A DNA stretch of 64,000 bases from Streptomyces sp. R44 (lineage in GTDB: Bacteria > Actinomycetota > Actinomycetes > Streptomycetales > Streptomycetaceae): contig NZ_CP163444.1 in assembly GCF_041053105.1 (NCBI RefSeq), positions 8,340,501 through 8,404,500 on the forward strand, read 5' to 3'. The position numbers and the translations under genes were made by a program. Numbering within the stretch: the stretch's first letter is position 1; each line of letters begins with the position of its first letter. The notes under the pieces are model-generated. The model was not told where the DNA came from. It saw nothing but the letters and a program-made list of their open reading frames with translations, and did not search any database. This document shows positions 38,634-47,171 of this stretch, piece by piece.

Positions 38634-39755
38634 GTGCACATTCCCGCGACTCTGGTGCGTGGCGGCACAAGCAAGTGCTGGCTGTTCAACCAGGTCGAAG
38701 TCCCTGCCGACCGTGGCGACCTCGAACGGCTGCTGGTCGCCGCGTACGGCGCCACCGACCCCGTGGAGCTGGACGGGGTGGGCGGGGCGACTCCCACCAC
38801 CTCGAAAGCGGCCGTGGTCGGCGCCTCGCCCGAGCCCGGCGTCGACGTCGACTACCTGTTCGCTCAGGTCGGCATCGGGACGGGCTCGGTGGAGTGGACG
38901 AGCAACTGCGGCAACTGCGCCACCGGCGTCGCCCTGTACGCGGTGACCAAAGGAATGGTTCCGGTCACCGGCGACCTGACGCGCGTGGTGATGCGCAACA
39001 CCAATACCGGCGCGGTCCTCGAAGGGATCGTCGACACCCGCGGAGGCGTGGTGCACCACTTCGGCCGCCAGACGGTACCCGGCACCCGTGCCGGCGGGGT
39101 CGCGGTCGGCCTCACGTTCCGCGACCCGGCCGGTGGCACGACCGGCTCGCTGCTCCCCACCGGCCAGGCCGCCCAGGAGCTGCGGGTCGGCCTCGCCGAG
39201 CCGGTACGCGTGAGCATGGTGACCGCAGGAGCTCCGGTCGTCCTCGTCGACGCCGCCAGTGCCGGGCGTACCGGTGCCGAGTCACTGGAGCGGATGAACG
39301 CGGACGTCCCCTGGCTGCGCACCGTCCGGCACACCGCCGCACCCCTGATGGGGCTGCTCGAGCCGGGCGAGGAACCGGGTGACGCGGTGCCCAAGGCGGG
39401 CCTGGTCGGCCCGCCGGTGCCGTACACCACCACCCTCGGTGAACCCATCGGTGCCGAGGACTACGACGTGTCGGTGCGCATGCTCAGCATGAACGCACCG
39501 CACCCCGCGATCGGCCTGACCTCCGCCGTCGCCGTCGCGGCGGCCGGACTCCTCAAGGGGTCCGTGGTCTCCCGGGCCACGGGCGGCCCGGCCGACGAGT
39601 GGTTGCGCCTCGGCACGCCCGCCGGCGTCGTCGCGGTCCGCTGCACCGATGTGAGGAACGGCCTGCCGCACCGGGTCACCGTGCAGCGCGCGGCCCGTCT
39701 GCTCGCCGACGCCCGCATCTACGTACCGGGAGCAGGCAGCCCGCAAGCCGCCTGA
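38634..39755 (+). CDS. PrpF-family isomerase (aconitate/oxalomesaconate type)
   Basis: A 373-residue cytosolic enzyme of the PrpF/diaminopimelate-epimerase fold, which moves a double bond in tricarboxylates or related acids. The opening IPATLVRGGTSKCWLFNQVE carries the family's first active-site segment (GGTSK). VEWTSNCGNCATGVALYAV carries the second, with the catalytic-type cysteines in NCGNC. GGATPTTSKAAVV and SMNAPHPAIGLTSAVAVAAA are further family signatures. GTG 38634 is chosen for AGGAAGAG about 9 bases upstream. It is followed by a carboxylate transporter gene, so the pair likely imports and isomerises one substrate. Which acid is unknown. Confidence 0.85.
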   Translation: MHIPATLVRGGTSKCWLFNQVEVPADRGDLERLLVAAYGATDPVELDGVGGATPTTSKAAVVGASPEPGVDVDYLFAQVGIGTGSVEWTSNCGNCATGVALYAVTKGMVPVTGDLTRVVMRNTNTGAVLEGIVDTRGGVVHHFGRQTVPGTRAGGVAVGLTFRDPAGGTTGSLLPTGQAAQELRVGLAEPVRVSMVTAGAPVVLVDAASAGRTGAESLERMNADVPWLRTVRHTAAPLMGLLEPGEEPGDAVPKAGLVGPPVPYTTTLGEPIGAEDYDVSVRMLSMNAPHPAIGLTSAVAVAAAGLLKGSVVSRATGGPADEWLRLGTPAGVVAVRCTDVRNGLPHRVTVQRAARLLADARIYVPGAGSPQAA

Positions 39756-39862
39756 GCCGCGACGAACATCACCTCGGTCACGCCGGTTCCCAGCCGTCCG
39801 CACCGGGATACCCTCGCGCCCTCGGGGCGCGCCACCCCGTCCCCACCGCACCAAGGACAAAG

Positions 39863-41116
39863 ATGTCTGCTGAAGTGATCTCCATAGGCGCCCTGCTGGT
39901 GATGTTCGTGCTCGGTACCGTGCTGCCGATCAACCTGGGCATCCTCGCCTTCGTCGCCACCTTCGCCGTCGGCACTGCCTCGCTCGGGCTCACCGAGGCC
40001 GAGATCTTCGACGGGTTCCCGGCCAAGCTCTTCGTCACGATCGTCGGAGTCACCTACCTGTTCTCCGTCGCGCGCCGCAACGGCACCATCGACTGGCTCG
40101 TCGCGGCCGGCGTCAGGCTGGTACGCGGCAAGGTGCAGCTCATCCCCTGGGTGCTGTTCCTGGTGGCCGCCCTGCTGACGGCGTTCGGTACGTTCACCCC
40201 GGCCGCGGTCGCGATCCTCGCGCCGATCGGCATGAACTTCGCCTACCGCTACAAGCTCAACCCGCTGGTCGTCGGCATGATGGTGATCAGTGGCGGGCAC
40301 GCGGGCGCGTTCTCCCCGCTGGCCGTCTCCGGTGCGCTGGTCCTCGGCCTCGTCGACAAGACCGACGTGCAGGTCTCCGCCGTGACGCTGTTCAGCGCCA
40401 GCTTCCTGATCAACCTGGTGCTCGCGATCCTCACCTACGCCCTGCTCGCCAAGCGTCCCGCCCCGCTGGTCGAGGGTGCCGAGGAGGTGGCCGCCGACGA
40501 GGAGCTCGCCGTCTCCGGCAGGCCCGACTGGAGGCAGTGGCTCACCCTCGCCTCTCTGTTGGCCCTCGTCGTCGGCGCGCTCGGCTTCCACCTGGAGATC
40601 GGCTTCCTCGCGCTGGCCGCCGGCGCGCTGCTGGCCCTGGTGGACATGAAGCGGCAGGAGAAGGCCGTCGACGGTGTCAGCTGGTCCACCCTGCTTCTGG
40701 TCGCGGGCATGATGACGTACATCGCGATGCTGGAGAAGGCCGGTGTCATCGAGAAGATCTCCGAACACGCCGCCCACCTGGGCGCCCCGCTCGTCGTCGC
40801 CCTGCTGCTGTGCTTCACCGTGGCCATCACCTCCGCCTTCGCCTCCTCCACCGCGATCCTCACGGCGATCATCCCCATCGCCGTACCGCTGCTGCTCTCC
40901 AGCCACCTCAGCGGTGCCGGACTGATCGCCGCGCTGGCCGTCTCCACGACGATCGTCGACACCTCCCCCTTCTCGACCAACGGAGCACTCGTCCTCGGCA
41001 ACGCCCGCGGGGTGGACTCCCGCCGCTTCTACCGCCAGGTCATCGGCTACACCGGCGGAATCGTCGCCCTCGGCCCCGTCGTCGCCTGGGGCGCCCTGGT
41101 CCTGCCCTGGTCATAG
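39863..41116 (+). CDS. SLC13/MatC-type carboxylate transporter
   Basis: A 417-residue integral membrane protein with about eleven or twelve hydrophobic helices. The N-terminal half resembles the MatC dicarboxylate-carrier domain (LGTVLPINLGILAFVATFAVG, VTYLFSVARRNGTIDWLVAA). ITSAFASSTAILTAIIPIAV and TTIVDTSPFSTNGALV are the paired substrate and sodium signatures of the ion-transporter superfamily. A charged central loop (about residues 203-218) separates the halves. The ribosome binding site is AAGGA. It probably imports the substrate of the PrpF-like enzyme. A strong terminator follows. Confidence 0.87.
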   Translation: MSAEVISIGALLVMFVLGTVLPINLGILAFVATFAVGTASLGLTEAEIFDGFPAKLFVTIVGVTYLFSVARRNGTIDWLVAAGVRLVRGKVQLIPWVLFLVAALLTAFGTFTPAAVAILAPIGMNFAYRYKLNPLVVGMMVISGGHAGAFSPLAVSGALVLGLVDKTDVQVSAVTLFSASFLINLVLAILTYALLAKRPAPLVEGAEEVAADEELAVSGRPDWRQWLTLASLLALVVGALGFHLEIGFLALAAGALLALVDMKRQEKAVDGVSWSTLLLVAGMMTYIAMLEKAGVIEKISEHAAHLGAPLVVALLLCFTVAITSAFASSTAILTAIIPIAVPLLLSSHLSGAGLIAALAVSTTIVDTSPFSTNGALVLGNARGVDSRRFYRQVIGYTGGIVALGPVVAWGALVLPWS

Positions 41117-41138
41117 CGCGAGGACCGACGACGGACAG

Positions 41139-41176
41139 CGGAGGGCGCCGAGCCGGACCACGGCCGGCGCCCTCCG
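41139..41176 (+). terminator. Terminator of the isomerase-transporter operon
   Basis: Perfect 12-bp arms (CGGAGGGCGCCG at 41139-41150 and complement at 41165-41176) lie 22 bases after the transporter stop. Confidence 0.85.
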
Positions 41177-41275
41177 TGCTGATTCCGTGTGCAGGGCCAG
41201 GGGATAGGGATGCGGTCGGCGCCCGGCCGGAAATGGGGGCGGGCCCTTGCTGCGTCCTGGGGGCCGGGTGCTCGT

Positions 41276-41719
41276 TCACACGGCCGAGTTGAGTTCGGCT
41301 TGGCCGAACAGCAGGGCCCAGCCGGTGGGGAGCTGGTGGAGGATGCGGGTGATGAGGTCGGGGCCGGCGTGGGCGGTGACGGCGGCGAAGACGGAGCCGG
41401 TGTCCCAGCGGGTGGTGGCCAGGGAGGCGCCGGAGCGGGCGGCGAGGTCCTTGACGAAGGCCCAGCCGCCCAGCGGCTGGGGGTCGGGGATCTGCGCGGT
41501 CAGGACGCGTGCGGCCTCCAGGGGCAGGCAGGCGGCCAGGTCGACACGTTCGTCGCCGGTCAGCTGGCGTCCCAGCCCGGAAAGGACCAGCCGGACGGCT
41601 TCGTCGGCCCGCTCGCGGGTGGAGTAGGCGCCTTCGTAGCGGACCTTCTCCAGCATCTGCTCGTACGCCGTCCCGTACGGCTGCTGGTGCTCAAGCGGTA
41701 CGCGCACGTCGGTGATCAC
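41276..41719 (-). CDS. DUF2267 protein, second of a pair
   Basis: A 147-residue soluble protein with two DUF2267-type repeats. Typical are YEQMLEKVRYEGAYSTRERA, DEAVRLVLSGLGRQLTGDER and VDLAACLPLEAARVL, then VTAHAGPDLITRILHQLPTG and WALLFGQAE. GTG at 41719 has AAAGG upstream. It is a paralogue of the neighbouring DUF2267 gene and the third gene of the strand that begins with hsp18. Function of the family is unknown, but it recurs beside small heat-shock and stress genes in Streptomyces. Confidence 0.8.
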   Translation of the reverse strand: MITDVRVPLEHQQPYGTAYEQMLEKVRYEGAYSTRERADEAVRLVLSGLGRQLTGDERVDLAACLPLEAARVLTAQIPDPQPLGGWAFVKDLAARSGASLATTRWDTGSVFAAVTAHAGPDLITRILHQLPTGWALLFGQAELNSAV

Positions 41720-41778
41720 TGCGGTGCATGCCTTTCGTCGAGCCAGGGTGGGATGGTGCCGATGTGCGGCACACGTGG

Positions 41779-42174
41779 TCAGGTGGGTTGGGGGCGGCCG
41801 AAGAGGAGGTCGTAGCCGACCGGGAGCTGGAGCAGGATCTGTCCCATCAGGTCCTCGCCCGCGGTGTCGGCGACCGTGGACAGGACGGCGCTGACGTCCC
41901 AGGTCGCGGTCTGCTCGGTGGCGCCCTCGATCCAGGCTGCGGTCGCCCTCACGAACCGCTCCGGTGGCAGCGGTTCGGCGCTCTGGAGCGGGTTGAGCAG
42001 GATCAGGGCGAATTCCTCCGGCAGGCGTGCCGCGAGCTGGGCGCGGACTTCGCCGATCAGGTGCGCGCCGAGCAGGGCGAGGACCACGCGGGCCGCGCGC
42101 TCGGCTTCCTCCGCAGTGCCGTACTCGCCGCGTTCCTGCACGTGGTCGAGGAACGCATCGCGTCGCAGAGTCAT
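41779..42174 (-). CDS. DUF2267 protein, first of a pair
   Basis: A 131-residue soluble protein. MTLRRDAFLDHVQERGEYGT, EEAERAARVVLALLGAHLIG and EVRAQLAARLPEEFALILL are characteristic DUF2267 helices. The tail GEDLMGQILLQLPVGYDLLFG parallels the ending of the next paralogue (about 59 bases downstream). It starts 99 bases after hsp18 on the same strand, so it is probably co-induced by heat or other stress through the same operator. Confidence 0.85.
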   Translation of the reverse strand: MTLRRDAFLDHVQERGEYGTAEEAERAARVVLALLGAHLIGEVRAQLAARLPEEFALILLNPLQSAEPLPPERFVRATAAWIEGATEQTATWDVSAVLSTVADTAGEDLMGQILLQLPVGYDLLFGRPQPT

Positions 42175-42273
42175 CTGACCGCCACCCCTTACTTCTCAGG
42201 AATCCCATGGGGGTGCGGAGGGCGGGGTGAGGGGGAGATCAGGTGCCCGTCCTCCGCACCTGTCCGGCCGGTG

Positions 42274-42705
42274 TCAGCCGGAGATCTCCTTGCGGCCGGA
42301 GCCGACGCCGATGGAGATCTTGCGGGGCTTGGCGCGCTCGGCGATCGGGATGCGCAGGCTGAGCACGCCCGCGTCGTAGTCGGCCTTGATGTGCTCGGTG
42401 TCGAGGGTGTCGGCGAGCACGATCTGGCGGGAGAAGACGCCCAGCGGCCGCTCGGACAGTTCCATCTGCACGTCGTCGGCCTTCGCCACCGGCCGGCGCT
42501 CGGCCTTGACGGTGAGCATGTTCCGCTCGACGTCGATGTCGATCGCGTCCGCGCTGACGCCGGGCAGGTCGAAGGCCACCACGTACTCGTCGCCCTCACG
42601 GTAGGCGTCCATCGGCATCGCCGACGGCCTCGACCAGGTGCCGGGACCCGCCAGCTGCTGTGCCAGCCGGTCCAGCTCACGGAAGGGGTCAGTGCGCATC
42701 AACAT
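42274..42705 (-). CDS. hsp18: Small heat-shock protein Hsp18 (Hsp20 family)
   Basis: A 143-residue alpha-crystallin-type holdase chaperone. The N-terminal arm has the start [20 protein letters not shown]. The crystallin domain covers about 32-128: [36 protein letters not shown], and the conserved [21 protein letters not shown] with the A-x-x-x-G-V-L signature. It binds unfolding proteins without ATP. The start at 42705 is fixed by GGAGGTG eight bases upstream. The RheA operator lies 67 bases further upstream and the rheA-like gene is divergent, the arrangement known from Streptomyces albus hsp18. Confidence 0.92.
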   Translation of the reverse strand: MLMRTDPFRELDRLAQQLAGPGTWSRPSAMPMDAYREGDEYVVAFDLPGVSADAIDIDVERNMLTVKAERRPVAKADDVQMELSERPLGVFSRQIVLADTLDTEHIKADYDAGVLSLRIPIAERAKPRKISIGVGSGRKEISG

Positions 42706-42771
42706 CGTGAAACACCTCCAGCGGGTTGTCGGCAGTTGCTGCCAATGCGCTGCACTGACACCGTTGTAACA

Positions 42772-42790
42772 TGTCATCCAATGGATGACA
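42772..42790. promoter_or_regulatory. RheA operator
   Basis: TGTCATCCAATGGATGACA is a perfect 19-bp palindrome that contains TGTCATC-N5-GATGACA, the operator described for the Streptomyces thermosensor repressor RheA. It lies between the divergent hsp18 and rheA genes. Confidence 0.9.
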
Positions 42791-42833
42791 AACACGATGT
42801 CGTCGACCTGATGACAAGCCCGAGGCGGTGCCC

Positions 42834-43463
42834 GTGACCCCGTCCGACCAGCCGTTCTCGCCCCACACCGACGCCCACAGCCCGGCGTCGTTCCTCGCCG
42901 CCGCGGCGGCCCTTCACGCCATGGACGAGGCTCTGCGCGCCGCACAGCAGGAGACTCCCGACGGCCCGGACGCCGGGCCGGGACCGGAGCAGGCCCTTGC
43001 CTCGCTGGCGCTGCTGCGGCAGGTCCGCGAGCAGCTCGCCGGATGGGAGACCGGCCTGATCGAAACCGCCCGGGACGCGGGCGCCAGCTGGGCCGACCTC
43101 GCCCCGCCCCTGGGCGTCGCCAGCCGTCAGGCCGCCGAACGCCGCTACCTGCGCGGCCGCCCCGGACCCGCCGGGACCACCGGCGAGCAGCGTGTGACGG
43201 CCACTCGCCAGGCCCGGGCCACGAGGCGCACCACCGCCTCCTGGGCCCGCGCCAACGCCGCCGATCTGCGCCGCCTCGCCGGCCAGATCACCGCCCTCAC
43301 CGACCTGCCCGCAGCCGCCCGCCGCCCCCTCGACGAGCTCCACGCGGCCCTCGCCCACGACGATCCCGCCGACCTCATCGGCCCCCTGACCGCCACCCGC
43401 CCCCACCTGGCCGCCGCCCACCCCGACCTCGCCGCCCGGCTCGACGCCCTCACAGCCCCGTAG
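42834..43463 (+). CDS. rheA: Heat-shock repressor RheA-like protein
   Basis: A 209-residue alanine-rich DNA-binding protein. The central segment [38 protein letters not shown] forms a helix-turn-helix of the type seen in Hsp18 regulators. The N-terminus ([13 protein letters not shown]) is a helical segment of the same family. RheA represses hsp18 and its own gene at low temperature by binding the operator at 42772. GTG 42834 is preferred over GTG 42828 because GAGG lies 8 bases upstream of the former. The C-terminal half is low complexity (Pro/Ala/His), so its identity rests on the N-terminal half and context. Confidence 0.85.
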   Translation: MTPSDQPFSPHTDAHSPASFLAAAAALHAMDEALRAAQQETPDGPDAGPGPEQALASLALLRQVREQLAGWETGLIETARDAGASWADLAPPLGVASRQAAERRYLRGRPGPAGTTGEQRVTATRQARATRRTTASWARANAADLRRLAGQITALTDLPAAARRPLDELHAALAHDDPADLIGPLTATRPHLAAAHPDLAARLDALTAP

Positions 43464-43600
43464 AGCCGAGCTTCTTGATGTCGACGTGGAGCAGTTCACC
43501 CGGGCGTGACTGCTCATAGCGGCGGATGACCTGGCCGGTGGGTCGGTCCAACCGGCGCAGACGGTTCAGGTGGTGCGGCCGGCGTCGCCTACACCTTCCG
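43463..43600 (-). mobile_element. IS481-family transposase fragment
   Basis: On the minus strand HHLNRLRRLDRPTGQVIRRY and EQSRPGELLHVDIKKLG match the middle of IS481 transposases, closely resembling the relic at 13300-13420 (NRLAWLDRPTGEPIRR, VHVDIKKLG). It is cut at both ends, right after rheA on one side. Confidence 0.8.
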
Positions 43601-43650
43601 GGGCCAGGCGGACACCCTGGGACGCGATCCCCCGACACCCTGCGTAGCGC

Positions 43651-43828
43651 GGCGGTGCCGGCCGCCGTCCTGGAGGGCCTAAGACGCAGACGGCACGCGG
43701 AGGCGGCCGCGCTCCTCGAACGCTGCGTCCGGGACTACGAGCGCATCTACGGCCCGGGGTACCGCCGCCAGCGGTCCGCCGAGGAGAAGCCGGCCTGGCT
43801 GAGGGACGACACGGGGCACGCCTTCTGA
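43651..43828 (+). pseudogene. Unidentified C-terminal coding fragment
   Basis: A short open segment with coding-like composition: AAVPAAVLEGLRRRRHAEAA, ALLERCVRDYERIYGPGYRR, then EEKPAWLRDDTGHAF-stop. It lacks a start and abuts the IS481 fragment, so it looks like the tail of a gene cut by that insertion. I do not recognise the family. Confidence 0.35.
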
Positions 43829-43914
43829 ACGGGTCGCCGTCAGGGTCCTCGCGCACCACGGCCCGAGGGCCGCGGGAGGGCGTAGTCCGGGCGTGCGAGG
43901 GTATCCGCCCGTGC

Positions 43915-44892
43915 ATGGCCGACCGGGAAGTTCCTCAGGAAGACCGTGCGGCGCCCGCCGCGCCCGCCCCCGCCGCCCTCACGTACGACGGCCTGCTGGC
44001 CCTCTTCCCGTGGCTGCTCGTGCTCGTCTCGCTGCTCGGCGTCAGCGGCCGGTCGACGGCGGACAAGGTCCTGGACAGCCTTGGCGAGCTCACGCCGGGC
44101 CCGGCCCGCGACGTGCTCGGCCAGGCCGTGGAGAACCTGCAGGGGGCACCCGGTACGGGAGCCGTCATGGCGACGGTCGGCGTGCTGCTCGCCCTGTGGT
44201 CGGCCTCCGGCTACGTGGGAGCGTTCACGCGCGCCGCCAACCGCGTCTACGACGTCCCCGAGGGCCGCCCGCTCTGGAAGGTACTGCCCATCCGCCTGGG
44301 GCTGACCACGCTGCTCGTGCTCATGGCCGCGGCGAGCGCGCTGATCGTCGTTCTCACCGGCGAGGTGGCGCGCCGCGCGGGCGATGTGCTGGGCGTCGGC
44401 GACTCCGCGCTGACGGTGTGGTCGATCGCCAAGTGGCCGGTTCTGGTCGTGCTCGTGGCGATGATGCTCGCGCTCCTGTACTGGGCGAGTCCGAACGTCG
44501 AGAGCAGGGGCTGGCGGTGGATCACCCCGAGCAGCGCCCTCGCCCTGCTGATCTGGCCGGCCGCCTCCGCCGGGTTCGCCGTCCACGTGGCCGAGTTCGC
44601 CTCGTACAACAGGACCTACGGCACGATGGGCGGTGTCGTCGTCTTCCTGATCTGGCTGTGGATCAGCAACCTGGCCGTCCTCCTGGGCCTGGAATTCGAC
44701 GCGGAGACCCTGCGGCAACGGGCGGTCGTCGGCGGTATGCCGCCGGACCAGGAGCCGTACGTCGAGCCGCGTGACACCCGCTCGTGGACCGAGGAGGAGG
44801 AGCGGGCGGTACGGGACGAGCGCGGGCCCGACGGCCCCGAGGGCGGTATCCACGCGAAGGGTACGAGGAAGGTGCGGTCCCATGACCGGTGA
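43915..44892 (+). CDS. YihY/BrkB-family membrane protein
   Basis: A 325-residue inner-membrane protein with about six helices. Family hallmarks are ALTYDGLLALFPWLLVLVSL at the start, VGVLLALWSASGYVGAFTRA, ANRVYDVPEGRPLWK and the closing GGVVVFLIWLWISNLAVLLG, LEFDAET. Transport function is unproven for this family. Its N-terminus is shorter than usual: the W/R-rich segment before ALTY is replaced by an Ala/Pro stretch, and the ribosome binding site is poor, so the start is uncertain or the gene is slightly shortened. Its end overlaps the next gene by 11 bases, indicating coupling. Confidence 0.83.
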   Translation: MADREVPQEDRAAPAAPAPAALTYDGLLALFPWLLVLVSLLGVSGRSTADKVLDSLGELTPGPARDVLGQAVENLQGAPGTGAVMATVGVLLALWSASGYVGAFTRAANRVYDVPEGRPLWKVLPIRLGLTTLLVLMAAASALIVVLTGEVARRAGDVLGVGDSALTVWSIAKWPVLVVLVAMMLALLYWASPNVESRGWRWITPSSALALLIWPAASAGFAVHVAEFASYNRTYGTMGGVVVFLIWLWISNLAVLLGLEFDAETLRQRAVVGGMPPDQEPYVEPRDTRSWTEEEERAVRDERGPDGPEGGIHAKGTRKVRSHDR

Positions 44893-45877
44893 CGGCTCGT
44901 TCGAGCGCGACCGCACGTACATCACGACCCGGATCACGGCGGACGGCCGGGACGGCTTCCCGGTGGAGGCCGGGCGCTATCGCCTCGTCATCGCGCGGGC
45001 CTGCCCGTGGGCGAACCGGAGCGCGATCGTCCGACGCCTGATGGGACTGGAGGACGTGCTTTCCCTGGGGATCGCCGGGCCCCTGCACGACGAGCGCAGT
45101 TGGTGCTTCCACCTGGACCCGGGCGGCCGGGACCCCGTCCTCGGCATCGAGACACTGCGGGAGGCGTACGTCCGCCGTGAACCGGACTATCCGAGCGGCA
45201 TCACGGTGCCCGCGATCGTCGACGTCCCCACCGGCCGGGTGGTGACCAACGACTTCGAGCGGATCACGCTCGACCTGGGCAGCGAGTGGGCGGCCCACCA
45301 GCGGGACGGAGCGCCGGACCTCTATCCGGAGGGGTGGCGCGACGAGATCGACGACGTGGCCGACAAGGTGTACCGGGACGTCAACGACGGTGTCTACCAG
45401 TGCGGGTTCGCCACCGGCCAGCGGGCGTACGACACGGCGTACCAGCGCCTGTGGGCACGGCTGGACTGGCTGGAGGAGCGGCTCGCCCGCCGGCGCTATC
45501 TGGTCGGCGACACCCTCACCGAGGCCGACGTCCGCCTCTTCCCGACCCTGGTGCGCTTCGACGCCGTCTACCACGGCCACTTCAAGTGCAACCGGCAGAA
45601 ACTGACCGAACTCCCGGCACTGTGGGCCTACGCGCGGGACCTTTTCCAGACGCCCGGCTTCGGCGACACGATCGACTTCGCGCAGATCAAGGCGCACTAC
45701 TACGTCGTCCATCACGACATCAACCCGACCGGGGTCGTCCCCCGGGGCCCGGACACCCGCGGCTGGCTCTCGCCGCACGGGCGGGAACAGCTCGGCGGCC
45801 GCCCGTTCGGCGACGGGACCCCGCCTCCGCCACCGCCGCTTCCCGAGCGCGTGCCGCGGGCGGGCCGGGCGGGCTGA
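44882..45877 (+). CDS. Glutathionyl-hydroquinone-reductase-like GST (ECM4/YqjG family)
   Basis: A 331-residue cytosolic thiol transferase of the Xi-class GST family. The catalytic cysteine lies in ARACPWANRSAIVRRLMGLE. SWCFHLDP, the conserved VPAIVDVPTGRVVTNDFERI substrate-side segment and the C-terminal GST helices (YQCGFATGQRAYDTAYQRLW, YLVGDTLTEADVRLFPTLVR) complete it. A C-terminal proline-rich tail is variable. Actinomycetes make mycothiol rather than glutathione, so the thiol used is unknown. It overlaps the BrkB gene at its start. Confidence 0.87.
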   Translation: MTGDGSFERDRTYITTRITADGRDGFPVEAGRYRLVIARACPWANRSAIVRRLMGLEDVLSLGIAGPLHDERSWCFHLDPGGRDPVLGIETLREAYVRREPDYPSGITVPAIVDVPTGRVVTNDFERITLDLGSEWAAHQRDGAPDLYPEGWRDEIDDVADKVYRDVNDGVYQCGFATGQRAYDTAYQRLWARLDWLEERLARRRYLVGDTLTEADVRLFPTLVRFDAVYHGHFKCNRQKLTELPALWAYARDLFQTPGFGDTIDFAQIKAHYYVVHHDINPTGVVPRGPDTRGWLSPHGREQLGGRPFGDGTPPPPPPLPERVPRAGRAG

Positions 45878-45979
45878 CCGCCGACCGGCGCCGCGGTACT
45901 CCTCCGGCGGATGTTTGGCGTGCTCGCCTGCGGTGAGGCGTACGGGACGAACCTGTTCGACTCATCGACTGGGGAGCAC

Positions 45980-47122
45980 ATGGAGAGCGTTATCCGACTG
46001 GCGATCTCCGTCGGCGGCTCGGCGCTGGCCGCCTTGGCCGTCTGCCGTGCGGCGGACCTGCTGGCACGGTTCGCCGACGCGAGGCATCCGGAGACCCCGC
46101 TGTGGGGGCTGCTGCGCCGCTGCCGCACGCCGCTGTACGTCGTCGTGCTGGCCGCCCTGCTCAGATGGACCTACCCGATGGCGTCGCCCGGACGGGGGCC
46201 GCTCGAAGAGCACGCGGGGGCGGTGACCCGCGTCCTGCTGCTGTGCCTGATCGGCGGAGGCGCCTGGCTCGCGGTACGGACGGTCGCGGCCGTCGTCGAG
46301 TCCTCGTACGCGCGCTACGCCGGACGTTCACGCGACGCCGCCCGGCTGCGCCGGGTCCGTACCCAGGTCACCCTGATCATGCGGGTGGTGTCCGTCGCCG
46401 TCGGGGTGCTCGCCGCCGCCGCGGCCCTCGTCACCTTCCCCTCGTTCCGCACCCTCGGCACGTCCCTGCTCGCCTCGGCCGGCATCATCGGCATCGTGGC
46501 CGGTGTGGCGGCCCAGTCGACGCTGAGCAACCTCTTCGCCGGCTTCCAGATCGCCTTCGGTGACATGGTCCGGATCGGTGACACCGTCGTCGTGGACGGC
46601 GAGTGGGGTGTCGTGGAGGAGGTGACGCTCACCTTCCTCACGGTCCGGACCTGGGACGAGCGTCGCGTCACGCTCCCCGTCTCGTACTTCACCTCGCGGC
46701 CGTTCGAGAACTGGTCGCGCGGCGGCGCGGAGATGACGGGGTCGGTGTTCGTCCACTGCGACCACTCGACACCGGTCGCGCTCGTCCGGGCGCACCTCCG
46801 GGAGTTCCTCACCACGTGCGACACCTGGGACGGGCGGGGCTGGGACCTCGCCGTCACCGACACCTCACCGACCGGCATCACGGTGCGGGCGATCGTGACC
46901 GCCAAGGACGCCGACGACCTGTGGACGACCCGTTGTGCCGTACGGGAGGAGCTCGTCGGCTGGCTCGCGCGGGAGCATCCGGGCGCCCTCCCCAAGGTCG
47001 TCACCGCTCCCGCGGCGGACGCCTTCGACCGACCGTGGGAGAACGCCCGGGCGCCGCGGCAGCGACGCCCCCGTCAGCCTGCCCGGAACCCCACCCGGCC
47101 GGGGGACACGCCTTCGGACTGA
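45980..47122 (+). CDS. MscS-family mechanosensitive channel
   Basis: A 380-residue membrane protein. Four N-terminal helices lie within about residues 1-160. The pore-lining helix and the beta domain of MscS follow (LLASAGIIGIVAGVAAQSTL, SNLFAGFQIAFGDMVRIGDT, VVVDGEWGVVEEVTLTFLTV, RVTLPVSYFTSRPFENWSR). The C-terminal alpha/beta domain ends near residue 335, followed by a basic tail. It would open on hypo-osmotic shock. The start at 45980 has GGGGAG five bases upstream. A near-perfect hairpin overlaps the stop codon. Confidence 0.87.
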   Translation: MESVIRLAISVGGSALAALAVCRAADLLARFADARHPETPLWGLLRRCRTPLYVVVLAALLRWTYPMASPGRGPLEEHAGAVTRVLLLCLIGGGAWLAVRTVAAVVESSYARYAGRSRDAARLRRVRTQVTLIMRVVSVAVGVLAAAAALVTFPSFRTLGTSLLASAGIIGIVAGVAAQSTLSNLFAGFQIAFGDMVRIGDTVVVDGEWGVVEEVTLTFLTVRTWDERRVTLPVSYFTSRPFENWSRGGAEMTGSVFVHCDHSTPVALVRAHLREFLTTCDTWDGRGWDLAVTDTSPTGITVRAIVTAKDADDLWTTRCAVREELVGWLAREHPGALPKVVTAPAADAFDRPWENARAPRQRRPRQPARNPTRPGDTPSD

Positions 47123-47134
47123 AGGCATGTCCCC
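47102..47134. terminator. Bidirectional hairpin between MscS and catalase genes
   Basis: 13-bp arms with one mismatch (GGGGACACGCCTT at 47102-47114 and AAGGCATGTCCCC at 47122-47134) overlap the MscS stop and lie downstream of the convergent catalase. Confidence 0.65.
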
Positions 47135-47171
47135 ACGCCGGCCGGGGGCCCTGTCAGGCCTGTTCCCGTAC

